This document shows positions 9,101 through 18,467 of a DNA stretch of 56,676 nt, one piece after another; position 1 is the first letter of the stretch; each line of letters opens with the position of its first letter. This DNA is from Xanthobacteraceae bacterium (GTDB taxonomy: Bacteria > Pseudomonadota > Alphaproteobacteria > Rhizobiales > Xanthobacteraceae), in the NCBI GenBank assembly GCA_019746135.1, contig JAIESI010000165.1:1-56676 (forward strand). Direction: 5' to 3'. A model generated the notes under the pieces. The model was not told the DNA's origin and searched no databases. It saw only the letters and a list, made by a program, of their open reading frames with translations. A program made the translations under genes and the position numbers.

Positions 9101-9937
9101 CTACCTTCGCTGCGCCGTGCCCGGCCGCGCCGGCTGCGGCTGGCGCTGCTGCGGCCGTTCGCGCTTGTCTTCGGCGGTGGCGCGCTCGTCGATCTCTTCC
9201 AGCAGGTTTCTGATGCGCGAGGCATTGGAGCCGAAGTCGTGCCGGCCGAAGCGCGACGCCGAGCGCGCGTCGACCCGCGTGCCGTCATCCTCGGGCCGAA
9301 AGCGCAGCGCGACGTCCTCGCGGAAGCCCATGATCGGCGTGCGCGCCACGGCCTCGATCACGCCGTCTCGCCGACCGGGCTGCGGCGGCCGGTCGTTCAC
9401 CACGCGCCACTTCCGTTTGGTGATGATATTCATGGCCGCGTCGTAGGTGGTCTTCGGCGACGCGTTGACGCTCAGGGGCTCGACGTCCGGATAGGCCTTG
9501 CGCTGCAGCTCGGCCGCATAGAGCCCGGCATATTCCACCGTGCCGCGCGGGCGCAGCCGCGCCAGCACGTCGAAGCGCGGCGGGTCGAGCGGATCGGTGG
9601 TGACGTCGTTGATCATCGGCAGGCGATAGGCGCGATAGCCGAGATAGCCCGGATAGGCGAGCAACGCGACGCCGATGCCGATCGCCGCGAACGCATAGCC
9701 GACGCCGTCGATGCCGTCCTTCCACACCACGACGAACGCGCCGAAGGCAAGCACGATGCCGAGGACTGCGAACAGCAGCGCCGCGCCGAAGGTCGCGAGC
9801 GCCGGCTCGAGCTCGAGAATGCCCGAGCGCACGATGATGATCGACAGGATCGCCGCCGTCAGCGAGAAGAACGCGCAGCGGCGGGCCCAGATCGCCAGCC
9901 GTGAGGTCGGCTCGTCGGTGTAGCGTCGGCGCGGCAT
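9101..9937 (-). CDS. DUF1499 family membrane protein
   Basis: A 278-residue protein from the ATG (MPRRRYTDEP) that lies just after the stop codon of the upstream peptidase gene. Three hydrophobic segments occupy roughly residues 15-115 (SLTAAILSIIIV, FGAALLFAVLGIVLAFGAFVVV, GYAFAAIGIGVALLAYPGYLGYRAY). The C-terminal half is a soluble DUF1499 domain (PPRFDVLARL ... TTYDAAMNIITKRKWRVV ... FRPEDDGTRVDARSASRFGRHDFGSN split across the region). DUF1499 function is unknown. It is the last gene of a three-gene minus-strand operon with the M48 peptidase and the YjgN-like protein. Confidence 0.85.
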   Translation of the reverse strand: MPRRRYTDEPTSRLAIWARRCAFFSLTAAILSIIIVRSGILELEPALATFGAALLFAVLGIVLAFGAFVVVWKDGIDGVGYAFAAIGIGVALLAYPGYLGYRAYRLPMINDVTTDPLDPPRFDVLARLRPRGTVEYAGLYAAELQRKAYPDVEPLSVNASPKTTYDAAMNIITKRKWRVVNDRPPQPGRRDGVIEAVARTPIMGFREDVALRFRPEDDGTRVDARSASRFGRHDFGSNASRIRNLLEEIDERATAEDKRERPQQRQPQPARPGTAQRR

Positions 9938-9942
9938 GCTGC

Positions 9943-11064
9943 CTATCCGCAAATCCGTTTCAGCGCAGCCCATTCCGCCGCGCTCAGGAGCGGCGTGATT
10001 TTGGCAGGCGACGCATCCGCCGCGGCATTGATCGCCACGATCCGATCCTTGGTCTGCGGATGGTCGAGCAGGATCTTCGAGCCGGGCTCGACCTGGCCGG
10101 CGATGCGGTCGAGGATCGTGCCGAGCGCCTTGGGATCGCCGCCGATGCCCGACATCAGGCTGACGCCGTAAAGGTCTGCCGCCGTCTCCACGTCGCGCGA
10201 ATAGGCCGACTGCACCACCGTCCTTGCCGCTATCACCACCAAGCTGCCTCCGGTGAAGTCGCCCAACAGCATGCCGAACAGGAACGACAGGCCCGCGGCC
10301 TGCAACAGCGAGCGGGTGCCGTCGCGGTGTGCCACGTGACCGATCTCGTGGGCGATGACGCCGGCCATTTCATCGGGGGTGCGCGATCGCCTGATCAGCC
10401 CCTCGAAGACGTAAATGTGTCCGCCGGGCAATGCAATGGCGTTGGCGTCGGACTTGCGGACCACCGCGGTTTTCAGCGAAATCGGCAGGCCGGCTGCGGC
10501 CTCCATCCGGCCGATCAGCGCGTCGAGCGCAGCGCGGCCGGGCTTTTCCGCGTCTGTCAGGCCGCATTCGAAGGCCTGGCCGGCCTTGCCGTCGTCGAGC
10601 ATGGCCCGCACCTGCTTGTCCATCACCACCCCGAAGCGCTCTTCGAGCGGCAGCGGAATGAGCGGCGCGATCTGGTTGGACAGGGCCGGCAGGCCGTAGA
10701 CCGCGACCAGCACGATCGACGCGGCGGCCGCCACGGTCCAGACGATGACGCGCTTTCGCAAGCGCCGCTCGGCCCCGCCGCTGCGGTCGAGGCTGTCGGC
10801 ATAGTCGTCGATGAGCGCGATCAGCTCCGGATCGCGCAGTTCCAGCCGCGCCAGCTCCGGGCCCCCTGAACGGCGCAGCCGCATCATGCTGTCGGGCGCG
10901 GTCTGCTGGCGCAGGTCGTCATAGGGCCAGGTCGCAAGCAGCGCGCCGTCCGGCCTGAGGATCCGCAAGGCGTCCGGGGCGGCTTCGACGACGACCGCGT
11001 GGCGCGCGCTCGACAGGCCGTCGAAATACTGGGCTTTGCCGGTTCTGGTTTGGCCGCTCGCCAT
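9943..11064 (-). CDS. M48 family zinc metallopeptidase
   Basis: A 373-residue peptidase. The N-terminal 120 residues are a small domain of the kind seen ahead of some M48 peptidases. A membrane segment follows (VIVWTVAAAASIVLVAVYG). The catalytic domain carries the zinc motif HEIGH within VIAHEIGHVAHRDG and the downstream glutamate in ETAADLYG. Family members are membrane-linked or periplasmic proteases that clear misfolded envelope proteins (BepA, LoiP, HtpX relatives). The ATG at 11064 has a GAGG Shine-Dalgarno and lies 8 bp after the stop codon of the YjgN-like gene; its own stop is 5 bp before the DUF1499 start. The three genes are therefore almost certainly co-transcribed. Confidence 0.9.
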   Translation of the reverse strand: MASGQTRTGKAQYFDGLSSARHAVVVEAAPDALRILRPDGALLATWPYDDLRQQTAPDSMMRLRRSGGPELARLELRDPELIALIDDYADSLDRSGGAERRLRKRVIVWTVAAAASIVLVAVYGLPALSNQIAPLIPLPLEERFGVVMDKQVRAMLDDGKAGQAFECGLTDAEKPGRAALDALIGRMEAAAGLPISLKTAVVRKSDANAIALPGGHIYVFEGLIRRSRTPDEMAGVIAHEIGHVAHRDGTRSLLQAAGLSFLFGMLLGDFTGGSLVVIAARTVVQSAYSRDVETAADLYGVSLMSGIGGDPKALGTILDRIAGQVEPGSKILLDHPQTKDRIVAINAAADASPAKITPLLSAAEWAALKRICG

Positions 11065-11072
11065 CTCGATCC

Positions 11073-12368
11073 TCAGATACCTCCCATGTTGAGCGCGTCG
11101 GCGAGGCCTTCGCCGACCGCCGAGCTCAACGCGCCTTCCGCCTTCACCCGCTCGAGCACGTCCGCGCCGTCGAGCGTGATCGATTCCATGCCGGCGCGCC
11201 ACAGCGTGAGCTTCACCGTGACCTGATAGATCGCCGAGAAACCGAGCATTGTGATGACGTAAATGCCGACCGCCATGGTCGCGTTGATCGCCTCGGCTGC
11301 AACGCTGTTGCTGATGTTCGCGACGACCAGGAACGACAACGCGGTGGCGAGGCCCGCGGTCACCGCCATGGCGACGACGAACAGGAGCCCGAAGCCGAGA
11401 AACCTGAGATAACCTCCATAGATCGGCGCGGTGCGGAGCTGCGAATGGATCGTCAGCCCGCCGAGCCTCAAACCACCGATCCACCAGCGCAGCACCATGG
11501 CCTGGAACACCGGAAACAGCACCGCGGCCGCGACCACGCTGAACACGAGCGCCGTGACGCAAAGGATGATCGCCGCGTAAAGATTGGTCAGGCCCTCGAT
11601 CGCGTTGAGGAACTCGCTGGTGCTGGTCGAGATCGATCCCGCCGCGATGATCGCGGGCCACTCCACCTCGAAGACGGTGTAGGCGGCGGCGAAGGCAAGC
11701 GGCCCGATCACCAGCAGCCACATCGGCAGCCCGCGCAGGAGCAGCCGAAGACCTGAGCCCTCGAACCGGCCCTTGAGGTCGCCGAAGTAGGTGTGGCGCA
11801 GCTTGAAGCGCTCCAGCCGCGAAAGCGCGAACGGATAGGCAAGCCCGAGCGTCAGCACGGCCAGGCTCCACCAGAACACCGCGCAGACGGCGTAGCGCAG
11901 CGCCGAGCCGTCCTGATGGCAGCGCACGCCGCGATAGACGGTGCGGGTGAGGCGATAGCGGCGGGCGCGGTAGATCGCAAACTGGCCGAGGAAGAACAGG
12001 AGCGGCAGCGCGAGGATGCTGACCAGCGCGCCGAGGTCGCCCGCGCCGAGCGCGGCAATCGCGATCACGAGGTTGAGCGGCACCAGGAGCGCAATCGCGA
12101 TCAGGAAGCCGACCAGGAGCTCGGTCGCGGTGCCGGTGTATTCCAGCGGCTCGCCCGCGACCTCGGTGTTGGCCCAGAGGAACCGCCGCACGTCGGTCGC
12201 GAGCCAGAAGCGGTAGATGCCGAGCGTCACCGCGAGCAGCAGCGCGCCGCGCAGCTGTAGCCGCCAGTAGGCGCGCGTGTCGCCGGTGAAGCGGACCCGC
12301 GGCGCGGCCGCGGGAGCGGCCGTCGGAGTGTCTGGCGTCGAGGCGACGATCGCTTCGGCGACTGTCAT
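11073..12368 (-). CDS. DUF898 / YjgN family multi-pass membrane protein
   Basis: A 431-residue membrane protein with about eight hydrophobic segments after a short polar N terminus. The YjgN/DUF898 signatures are RVRFTGDTRAYW near residue 25, GIYRFWLATDVRRFLWANT near 50, and the paired GLAYPFALSRLERFKLRHTYFG region near 180, each typical of the two-repeat family. Function is unknown; the family is widespread in Proteobacteria. It heads the operon with the M48 peptidase and the DUF1499 protein, so the three may cooperate in membrane protein quality control, which is inference from context only. Confidence 0.88.
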   Translation of the reverse strand: MTVAEAIVASTPDTPTAAPAAAPRVRFTGDTRAYWRLQLRGALLLAVTLGIYRFWLATDVRRFLWANTEVAGEPLEYTGTATELLVGFLIAIALLVPLNLVIAIAALGAGDLGALVSILALPLLFFLGQFAIYRARRYRLTRTVYRGVRCHQDGSALRYAVCAVFWWSLAVLTLGLAYPFALSRLERFKLRHTYFGDLKGRFEGSGLRLLLRGLPMWLLVIGPLAFAAAYTVFEVEWPAIIAAGSISTSTSEFLNAIEGLTNLYAAIILCVTALVFSVVAAAVLFPVFQAMVLRWWIGGLRLGGLTIHSQLRTAPIYGGYLRFLGFGLLFVVAMAVTAGLATALSFLVVANISNSVAAEAINATMAVGIYVITMLGFSAIYQVTVKLTLWRAGMESITLDGADVLERVKAEGALSSAVGEGLADALNMGGI

Positions 12369-12536
12369 GCAAGGTCCTGCGGGTGGGAAGTCGGCAAGCG
12401 CACTCTTAGCAGTTTGATGCAGAAGTCTCGACCGTCATTCCGGGTTCTCCGACTTCGACCGCGCTCTAGAATGACGCCGCTGCTTGGCGTGGAATTGTGG
12501 CGGCCCCACGCTGTGGCGGGATATTCTTTCCGGCTC

Positions 12537-13841
12537 ATGGAAGAACTCACCCAACGGTTTTTCGAGACGCTGCTTCGCACGCAGTTTCTGCCGCCGGATC
12601 GCATGCAGGTGTACCAGCGCGGTTTGACCGAGCGTCTGGTGCGGCACGCGCGCGCGCAGGTGCCGTTCTATCGCGACAGCGGCCGGCTCGACGTGATCTT
12701 CACCGGAGACGGCCGGATCGATTGGCAGCGCTGGGACGAGATTCAGGTGCTGACGCGATCGGAGGCGCAGGCGAACGCCGCGGCGCTCTATGCCGAAACC
12801 ATGCCGCCGGACTGCGGCGGCGTCGGCAGCGGCCACACCTCCGGCTCGACCGGCAAGCCACTCGCATTTCGGGTCAACGGGCTCGTCGCCGCCGCCAACG
12901 ACGCCACGTTCGAACGCGGCCTGACCTGGGCCGGCATGTCCGAGAGGCTGACGGTGGCCTGGCTCCGCACGCCGCGGCCCGGCGAGGGGCAGTATCCGCT
13001 CGGCACGCTTTACACCATGCGAATTCGCGGCGCGGTCCGGGAAATCCACCACCTTGCGGTGCAAACGCCGATCGAGCAGCAGGGCGAATGGCTCGGGCGG
13101 CTGCGCCCCGATGTGGTGATGGGCTATCCCGGCGCGCTGGCGCTGCTCACACACCATCTGCCGCGCGATCTGGATCGTCACCGGTTCCACCTCGCCGTCT
13201 GCGTCGGCGAGGTCACGACTGAAGAGACGCGCGCGACGATCGAGACAGGCTTCCGTTGCCCGACGATGGACGTCTATTCGGGATCGGAGTTCGGCGTCGT
13301 GGCGGTGGAGGACCGCAGCGCGGGACGGCTGTTCATCAGCGAAGAGACCATGCTGGTCGAATTCCGGGCCGGCATGGCGACGCCGGGCCGGGAGCTTGCG
13401 GAGATTTCGGTCACGCCGTTCTACAACTACGCCATGCCGCTCATTCGCTATTCCACCGGCGATCTGGTCGAAGTCGACGGTCAGCCTGCGCCCGATCTCC
13501 GCACGCTGCGGCGGCTCATTCGGGTTGCGGGCCGTCAGCGCAACACCTTCGTGCTGCCGAGCGGCCGGCGCTGGTGGCCGATGATCAGCTCGACCAGGCG
13601 CATCGCGCAATATCTGTGATTCGAGCAGATCCAGTTCGTGCAGACCGCGCGCGGCCGGATCGAGTTGCGCTTTGTGTCGCGCCAGGCCGAGCCGCTGAAG
13701 GACGCCGCGACGCTGCTCGCGGAGTTGCGCGCCGCGGTGCCCGAGCCCGTGGAGTTCGAAATCCGCCAGGTGCCGGCGATCGCGCGGCACGCGTCCGGCA
13801 AGTTCGACGAATACTGTTGTGAGATCGAGCGGACCGGGTAG
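12537..13841 (+). pseudogene. Phenylacetate-CoA-ligase-like adenylating enzyme, interrupted by TGA
   Basis: The frame encodes an AMP-binding enzyme of the phenylacetate-CoA ligase/CapK type. It has the phosphate loop SGSTGKPLAF (near residue 103), DVYSGSEFGVVAVED (near 245) and the RYSTGDLVEV hinge. At 13617-13619 an in-frame TGA follows IAQYL, yet the same frame goes straight on with FEQIQFVQTARGRIELRF to a natural stop at 13841. That tail is the normal C-terminal subdomain that closes over the active site. The gene is therefore either inactivated by one nonsense change (CGA to TGA would fit), read through, or affected by a base-calling error. Start at 12537 is chosen from the first residues that look like family sequence; no strong Shine-Dalgarno is present. 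Confidence 0.75.
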
Positions 13842-13849
13842 GACGCCGC

Positions 13850-15034
13850 TCAGGCGGCAAGCGCATCCGCCTTCTGACCGGCCCATTCCTCGAAGGTCAT
13901 CATCCGCAGGCCAAGCCGCGCGTAGTCGACCCGGTAATAGCCGTCCGCCGCCAGATGCACCGCATCGGGCGCAATCCGCGCGACCTCCTGCGCCATCACG
14001 CCCACATGGACGATGTCGCTGAAGATGTAGCGGAAGCGATAGAGGCCGATGCCGCTTTCGAGCCGCGCCAGCAGCACGACGTCGTGCTTCAGGCGAATGT
14101 CCGACACCAGCGGAACGCAGCTCGCGCTATTGAAGATTTCGCCGGGGTCGTTGCAGACGGTGTTCGACGACGTCGAGCCTGGTCCAAGCGAGTTGGCGAT
14201 GCTGAACAGCGTATCGACCGCCGTGTCGGAGCCCGGATCGTCCTCGCGATGGCGGCGGATCAGCGACTTGTCGCTGGTGCCGAAATAGAACCGGACGCCG
14301 CCCCAAGCGCCGTAGTTGTGGCTGCCTTCGCCCCAGCGCCCTTCGCCGAACAGCGACGCCATGACGCCTCGGCCGAGCGGCTGTGCGTACTCGCTGCCGA
14401 GCGCCAGCATGTGCCGTCCGCCGAAATAGCGGTGGCCCACCGAGGCCTTCCAGTTGTCGGTGACGTAGTAGGCCAGGGTGACCCGGTCGAAGAAGCGCGT
14501 CACACGGTCCAACTGCGCCGCCGTGCTGGAGGTGGTTTGGGTCGCAGTGCCGAAGCCGGCCGCAAACGTCCGGCTTGTGGTGCTGCCGGACAGCACCGAC
14601 GAATTGTTGCCCCATTCGACGCCGGCCACGGCCCGCAAGGTGAAGCGTCCGAGATAGACCTCGCCTTCGCCGCCGAGGTGACTGACGTTGACGCCGCCGT
14701 GTTCGCTCCAGCGCAGGTGGCGCGCGTAGATGCCGATCAGCCCTTGCTGCGGGTTTCGCCAGAACAGATGCGCGGCCCCGCTGCCGATGAAGCGATTGCC
14801 GAACGTGCCGGCCGCGCCGTCGAGTTGGAGGCCGAACTGATCTCCGAGCGGCAGCGCGAGCTTTCCGGCTCCGCCGTAGAGACCGTTTGTGGCATAGCTG
14901 CCGCCCAAAGCTTCAAACGTGGCATTGACGGTGTCCACGGCCCGGCTCGATGGCGGCGCTTCGGCGGCCATGACCGCGCCGCCGAGCCAGGTGGACAGGA
15001 ATGTCGAGGAAAGCAACGCAAAGCGCGACGGCAT
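13850..15034 (-). CDS. Barrel-like exported protein with C-terminal peptidase S74 / chaperone domain
   Basis: A 394-residue protein with an N-terminal signal peptide (cleavage likely near AEA, residue 26). Residues 40-270 are rich in alternating aromatic and glycine residues (LQLDGAAGTF, VYLGRFTLRAVAGVEW, LAYYVTDNWKASVGHRYFG), as in outer-membrane beta barrels. The C-terminal 80 residues begin with SDIRLK (S311, K316), the Ser-X4-Lys catalytic pair of the intramolecular chaperone/peptidase S74 domain, and continue with VGVMAQEV and YRVDYARLG. In phage tail spikes that domain trimerises the protein and then cuts itself off; here it is on a chromosomal exported protein. It faces the interrupted ligase gene, 9 bp apart, and has its own upstream region of about 280 bp. 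Confidence 0.8.
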   Translation of the reverse strand: MPSRFALLSSTFLSTWLGGAVMAAEAPPSSRAVDTVNATFEALGGSYATNGLYGGAGKLALPLGDQFGLQLDGAAGTFGNRFIGSGAAHLFWRNPQQGLIGIYARHLRWSEHGGVNVSHLGGEGEVYLGRFTLRAVAGVEWGNNSSVLSGSTTSRTFAAGFGTATQTTSSTAAQLDRVTRFFDRVTLAYYVTDNWKASVGHRYFGGRHMLALGSEYAQPLGRGVMASLFGEGRWGEGSHNYGAWGGVRFYFGTSDKSLIRRHREDDPGSDTAVDTLFSIANSLGPGSTSSNTVCNDPGEIFNSASCVPLVSDIRLKHDVVLLARLESGIGLYRFRYIFSDIVHVGVMAQEVARIAPDAVHLAADGYYRVDYARLGLRMMTFEEWAGQKADALAA

Positions 15035-15314
15035 GAACCCGGGCCCCGGGGAATGGTAGGGGCAATGACCCGCGAATGTCGAGATGCGGCGGGCTCATCG
15101 GGGGGGCTCAGCCGGGCCGGTCATCCACAAGATTCCAGCGGTGTCAGTTGTCGGTCATGACCGTTTGCAACCCAAGCAAGAGCGACACCATCTGCCATAT
15201 GGTGCTTGCGCCGGATTTGCGGCGGCAAGCCTGCGCTGACGAGCCACCATTCACGCGCGCCGTCGACGCGTTATGCGAGCACCTCTAAGGTGGCCGCGTC
15301 TCGCGTCGCCCGGT

Positions 15315-16673
15315 TCAATCCCGCACCAGCGCCGGACGCTTGCCGTCGAATTTCCAGCCCGGAACGAGGAACTGCATGGCGGCGTCGTCGTTGCGCGCGC
15401 CGGATCCGAGGCTCATGTAGCGCGCGTGCGCGCGCTCGATCTGCGCCATGTCGATCTCGACGCCAAGGCCCGGCCGTTCGGGGACAGCGACCAGCCCGCC
15501 CACGATCCGCAGCGGCTCCCTGGTCAGGCGCTGGCCGTCCTGCCAGATCCAGTGGGTGTCGATCGCGGTGATGTTTCCCGGCGCGGCTGCGGCGGCGTGG
15601 GTGAACATTGCGAGCGAAATGTCGAAGTGGTTGTTCGAATGCGAGCCCCAGGTCAGGCCGAAGTCACGGCATGACTGCGCCACCCGGACCGAGCCTTGCA
15701 GGGTCCAGAAGTGCGGATCGGCGAGCGGAATGTCGACCGAGTGAAGCTGGATCGCATGGCTCATCTCGCGCCAGTCGGTGGCGATCATGTTGGTCGCGGT
15801 GGGAAGCCGCGTCGCGCGGCGGAATTCAGCCAATACCTCGCGGCCGGAGTAGCCTTTCTCCGCGCCGCAGGGATCCTCGGCATAGGCGAGCACCGCATGC
15901 TGGCCGCGGCACAGCCGGATCGCCTCGTCCAGCGACCACGCGCCGTTCGGGTCGAGCGTGATCCGTGCATTCGGAAACCGCCCGGCGAGCGCGGTGACGG
16001 CGAGCATTTCGTCTTCGCCGCGAAGGACGCCGCCCTTGAGCTTGAAGTCCGAAAATCCGTAGCGGGCATGCGCGGCCTCGGCGAGGCGCACGATGGCGTC
16101 AGGCGTCAGCGCCGGCTCATCGCGCAAGGAACACCAGTCGTCGGTCGCCGATGCCGAATGGCGATAGGGCAGGGACGTCTTGTTGCGGTCGCCGATGTAG
16201 AACAGATAGCCCAGCATCGGCACTGCGTTGCGCTGCTGGCCCTCGCCGAGCAGCGCGCAGAGCGGTACGCCAAGATGCTGTCCCAGAAGGTCGAGCAACG
16301 CCGCCTCGACGGCCGTCACCGCATGAATGGCAATACGGAGGTCGAAGGTCTGCTGGCCGCGCCCGCCGGCGTCACGGCCGGAAAACGTTTCGCGCATGGC
16401 GTTGAGCACAGCGTTATAGGCGGCGATGGATCGCCCGAGCACCAGGGGCTTGGCTTCGTCCAGCGTCTGTCGGATCGGCTCGCCGCCCGGCACCTCGCCG
16501 ACGCCGGTGTGGCCGGCGCTGTCCTTCAGAATGACGATGTTGCGCGTGAACAGCGGGCCGTGCGCGCCGCTCAGATTGAGCAGCATGCTGTCTTCGCCGG
16601 CCACGGGAACGACCCGCATCTCGGTGACGGCCGGCGCGCCGGCCGCCGCACGGGCGATGTCAGACGCTTGCAA
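15315..16673 (-). CDS. gudD: Glucarate dehydratase (enolase superfamily)
   Basis: A 452-residue enzyme of the enolase superfamily that should convert D-glucarate (and L-idarate) to 5-keto-4-deoxyglucarate. Family residues are in place: the KxK pair K211 and K213 in FKLKGG, metal ligands D241 (LDPNGAW), E266 (AEDP) and N295 (TNMIATDW), and the catalytic H345 in [10 protein letters not shown]. Each falls about six positions later than in the E. coli enzyme, as expected for a slightly longer N terminus. The start lies 3 bp after the stop codon of the Bug-type binding protein, so the two form an operon for capture and breakdown of a sugar diacid. The aldolase of the pathway is not in the window. 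Confidence 0.92.
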   Translation of the reverse strand: MQASDIARAAAGAPAVTEMRVVPVAGEDSMLLNLSGAHGPLFTRNIVILKDSAGHTGVGEVPGGEPIRQTLDEAKPLVLGRSIAAYNAVLNAMRETFSGRDAGGRGQQTFDLRIAIHAVTAVEAALLDLLGQHLGVPLCALLGEGQQRNAVPMLGYLFYIGDRNKTSLPYRHSASATDDWCSLRDEPALTPDAIVRLAEAAHARYGFSDFKLKGGVLRGEDEMLAVTALAGRFPNARITLDPNGAWSLDEAIRLCRGQHAVLAYAEDPCGAEKGYSGREVLAEFRRATRLPTATNMIATDWREMSHAIQLHSVDIPLADPHFWTLQGSVRVAQSCRDFGLTWGSHSNNHFDISLAMFTHAAAAAPGNITAIDTHWIWQDGQRLTREPLRIVGGLVAVPERPGLGVEIDMAQIERAHARYMSLGSGARNDDAAMQFLVPGWKFDGKRPALVRD

Positions 16674-16676
16674 CGC

Positions 16677-17645
16677 TTATTGCTCCGGCGTGATCTTTCC
16701 GGTCTCGATCACGGTCTTCCAGCGGGCGATCTCGTCGGCGGCAAACGCCGCGAACTGGCTGCCGCTGCTGGCGACCACGTCGAAGCCGACCGCCTCGAAC
16801 TTGTCCTTCACGTCGGGCGCATTCGCCGAGGCGGCAAGCTCGGCTTCGAGCTTGGCCTTGATCGCGGCAGGCAGCCCCTTGGGTGCGGCGGCGGCTTGCC
16901 AGGAATAGACCTCGAGCCCGGCCACGCCCGCCTCGGCCATGGTGGGAACATCCGGCAGCGCCGCGACGCGCGCGCTGCTGGTGACGGCGAGCGCCTTCAG
17001 CCGTCCGGATTTCACGTGCTGGGCGATCGCGCCGAGATTCTGGAACGAGACGTTGGCGTGGCCGGCGATCAGGTCGTTGATCGCAGGACCGCCGCCGCGA
17101 TAGGGCACGTGGATGCCGGTCGTGCCGGTCTTCTGCCAGAACAGCGCCGCGGTCAGGTGGTCCGACGAGCCGGTGCCCGAGGAGGCGAAGGTGATCTTGC
17201 CGGGATTGCCTTTCAGTTGCTCGACCAGCTCGCGCACGTTGCTCGCGGGATAACCCGGATTGGCCACCAGCACGTTCGGCGTCCGCACCGCGAGACTGAG
17301 CAGATCGAAGTCCTTCATCGGGTCGTAGCGCAGGTCCTTGAACAGCGCGGGATTGATCGCGAACACGCCGATCGATCCGACCAGCAGCGTGTAACCGTCG
17401 GGGGCAGCCTGCTTCAGCGCCACCGCGCCGAGCGCGCCATTGGCACCGGCGCGGTTGTCGATCACGACCGATTGCTTCACGCGCTCCGCAAGCTTTGGCG
17501 TGATCAGCCGCGCCGTCATGTCGGACGCGCCGCCGGCCGGGAACGGCACGATCACGGTGATGTTGCGCTCCGGATATTCGGCCTGAGCCGGTGCGGCCGC
17601 CATCATCGCGAGCGCCGCGAGCGCGCAGCTGGTGACGAATTTCAT
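16677..17645 (-). CDS. Bug-type tripartite tricarboxylate transporter binding protein
   Basis: A 322-residue periplasmic solute-binding protein with a signal peptide (MKFVTSCALAALAMMAAAPAQA). Family signatures are ITVIVPFPAGGASDMTAR near residue 29, ENRAG-like IDNRAGANGALG near 61, APDGYTLLVG near 82, and HVPYRGGGPAINDL near 178. Bug proteins bind carboxylated compounds for TctABC transporters; no membrane subunits (TctA/TctB) are nearby, so it is an orphan. Its coupling to gudD suggests a glucarate-like ligand, by inference. It is transcribed from the regulatory region shared with the GntR gene. Confidence 0.9.
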   Translation of the reverse strand: MKFVTSCALAALAMMAAAPAQAEYPERNITVIVPFPAGGASDMTARLITPKLAERVKQSVVIDNRAGANGALGAVALKQAAPDGYTLLVGSIGVFAINPALFKDLRYDPMKDFDLLSLAVRTPNVLVANPGYPASNVRELVEQLKGNPGKITFASSGTGSSDHLTAALFWQKTGTTGIHVPYRGGGPAINDLIAGHANVSFQNLGAIAQHVKSGRLKALAVTSSARVAALPDVPTMAEAGVAGLEVYSWQAAAAPKGLPAAIKAKLEAELAASANAPDVKDKFEAVGFDVVASSGSQFAAFAADEIARWKTVIETGKITPEQ

Positions 17646-17724
17646 GGAAGCCTCCCTGAAGCTATGGGGGCTGGTTTGCGGCCGGCCCCTGTCGCACCCT
17701 TGAAACGGGCATCTGCCAGGGCAG

Positions 17725-17746
17725 CTAATGCACTAATGCATTAGTT
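17725..17746. promoter_or_regulatory. Probable GntR operator between regulator and gudD operon
   Basis: A perfect 14-bp palindrome, ACTAATGCATTAGT, occupies 17732-17745, and CTAATGCA is repeated directly at 17725-17732 and 17733-17740. It is 26 bp upstream of the likely start of the GntR gene and about 80 bp from the start of the divergent Bug-gudD operon. AT-rich dyads of this length are typical FCD-type GntR binding sites, so autoregulation and control of gudD by the neighbouring regulator are likely. Confidence 0.65.
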
Positions 17747-17771
17747 GTCAAACCCCGCTATCCTGCCGGTT

Positions 17772-18464
17772 ATGGAGCTGTTGATCACCCCGCAGACCCG
17801 CGTCCGCTCGCAGCGGGCGGCCGCCCAGGTCTACGAGCAATTGCGCGACATGATCCTGGCGCTGAAGCTCGAGCCCGGGGCGCTGCTGTCGCGAACCCGG
17901 CTGCAGGCGCAGTACGGCGTGAGCTCGACGCCGGTCCGCGACGCCCTGATGCGGCTCGAGGCCGTGGGGCTGGTCGAGGTGTTTCCGCAAAGCGGGACCA
18001 TCGTCAGCCTGATCGACGTGCCGCTGGCGCGGCAGGCGCAATTCCTGCGCCGGGCGATGGAGCAGGAGGTGGTGCGCGTTCTTGCGCACAAGCCCGACGG
18101 CGGCCTGATTGCCAAGCTCAAGGCCGTGATCGACGAGCAGAAAGGCCACGCGAAAAAACACGACCTCGAGCGCTTCAACGACGCAGACACGGCCTTTCAC
18201 AGAATGCTGTTTGAGGCCGCCGGCGTTCCCGACCTTTGGGCGCTGATCCGCAACCGCAGCGGACACATCGACCGCATCCGCCGGCTGCATCTGCCGATCG
18301 GCGACAAGGCGAGACAGATCATCGGCGATCATTCCGCGATCGTCAGCGCCATCGCCGATGCGCATCCCGACCGCGCGCAATCGGAGATGCGCGATCACCT
18401 GTCGCGATCGCTCGCCTTCAGCGACGAGCTGCGGGCGCGGTTTCCGGATTATTTCAAGGAGTGA
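17772..18464 (+). CDS. GntR family regulator, FCD subgroup
   Basis: A 230-residue regulator. The N-terminal winged helix spans about residues 15-75 (VYEQLRDMILALKLEPGALLSR, TPVRDALMRLEAVGLVEV). The C-terminal FCD ligand-binding domain spans about 85-220, with the metal-binding arginine/histidine positions in FNDADTAFHRMLFEAAG, DHSAIVSAI and MRDHLSRSL. A TTG at 17745 overlaps the palindromic operator, so the ATG at 17772 is preferred. The gene diverges from the Bug-gudD operon and probably represses it until a glucarate-related acid binds. It ends 3 bp from the stop codon of the convergent acyl-CoA synthetase. Confidence 0.9.
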   Translation: MELLITPQTRVRSQRAAAQVYEQLRDMILALKLEPGALLSRTRLQAQYGVSSTPVRDALMRLEAVGLVEVFPQSGTIVSLIDVPLARQAQFLRRAMEQEVVRVLAHKPDGGLIAKLKAVIDEQKGHAKKHDLERFNDADTAFHRMLFEAAGVPDLWALIRNRSGHIDRIRRLHLPIGDKARQIIGDHSAIVSAIADAHPDRAQSEMRDHLSRSLAFSDELRARFPDYFKE

Positions 18465-18467
18465 GGC

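Noticed and set aside
13617..13619. Selenocysteine codon at the TGA in the AMP-ligase gene
   Set aside because: The family has no selenoproteins, the position is not a catalytic cysteine, and no SECIS-like hairpin is seen directly after the codon.
15300..15330. tRNA-like T-arm phrase GGTTCAATCCC
   Set aside because: It includes the gudD stop codon and last codons; no acceptor stem, D-arm or anticodon arm can be built around it.
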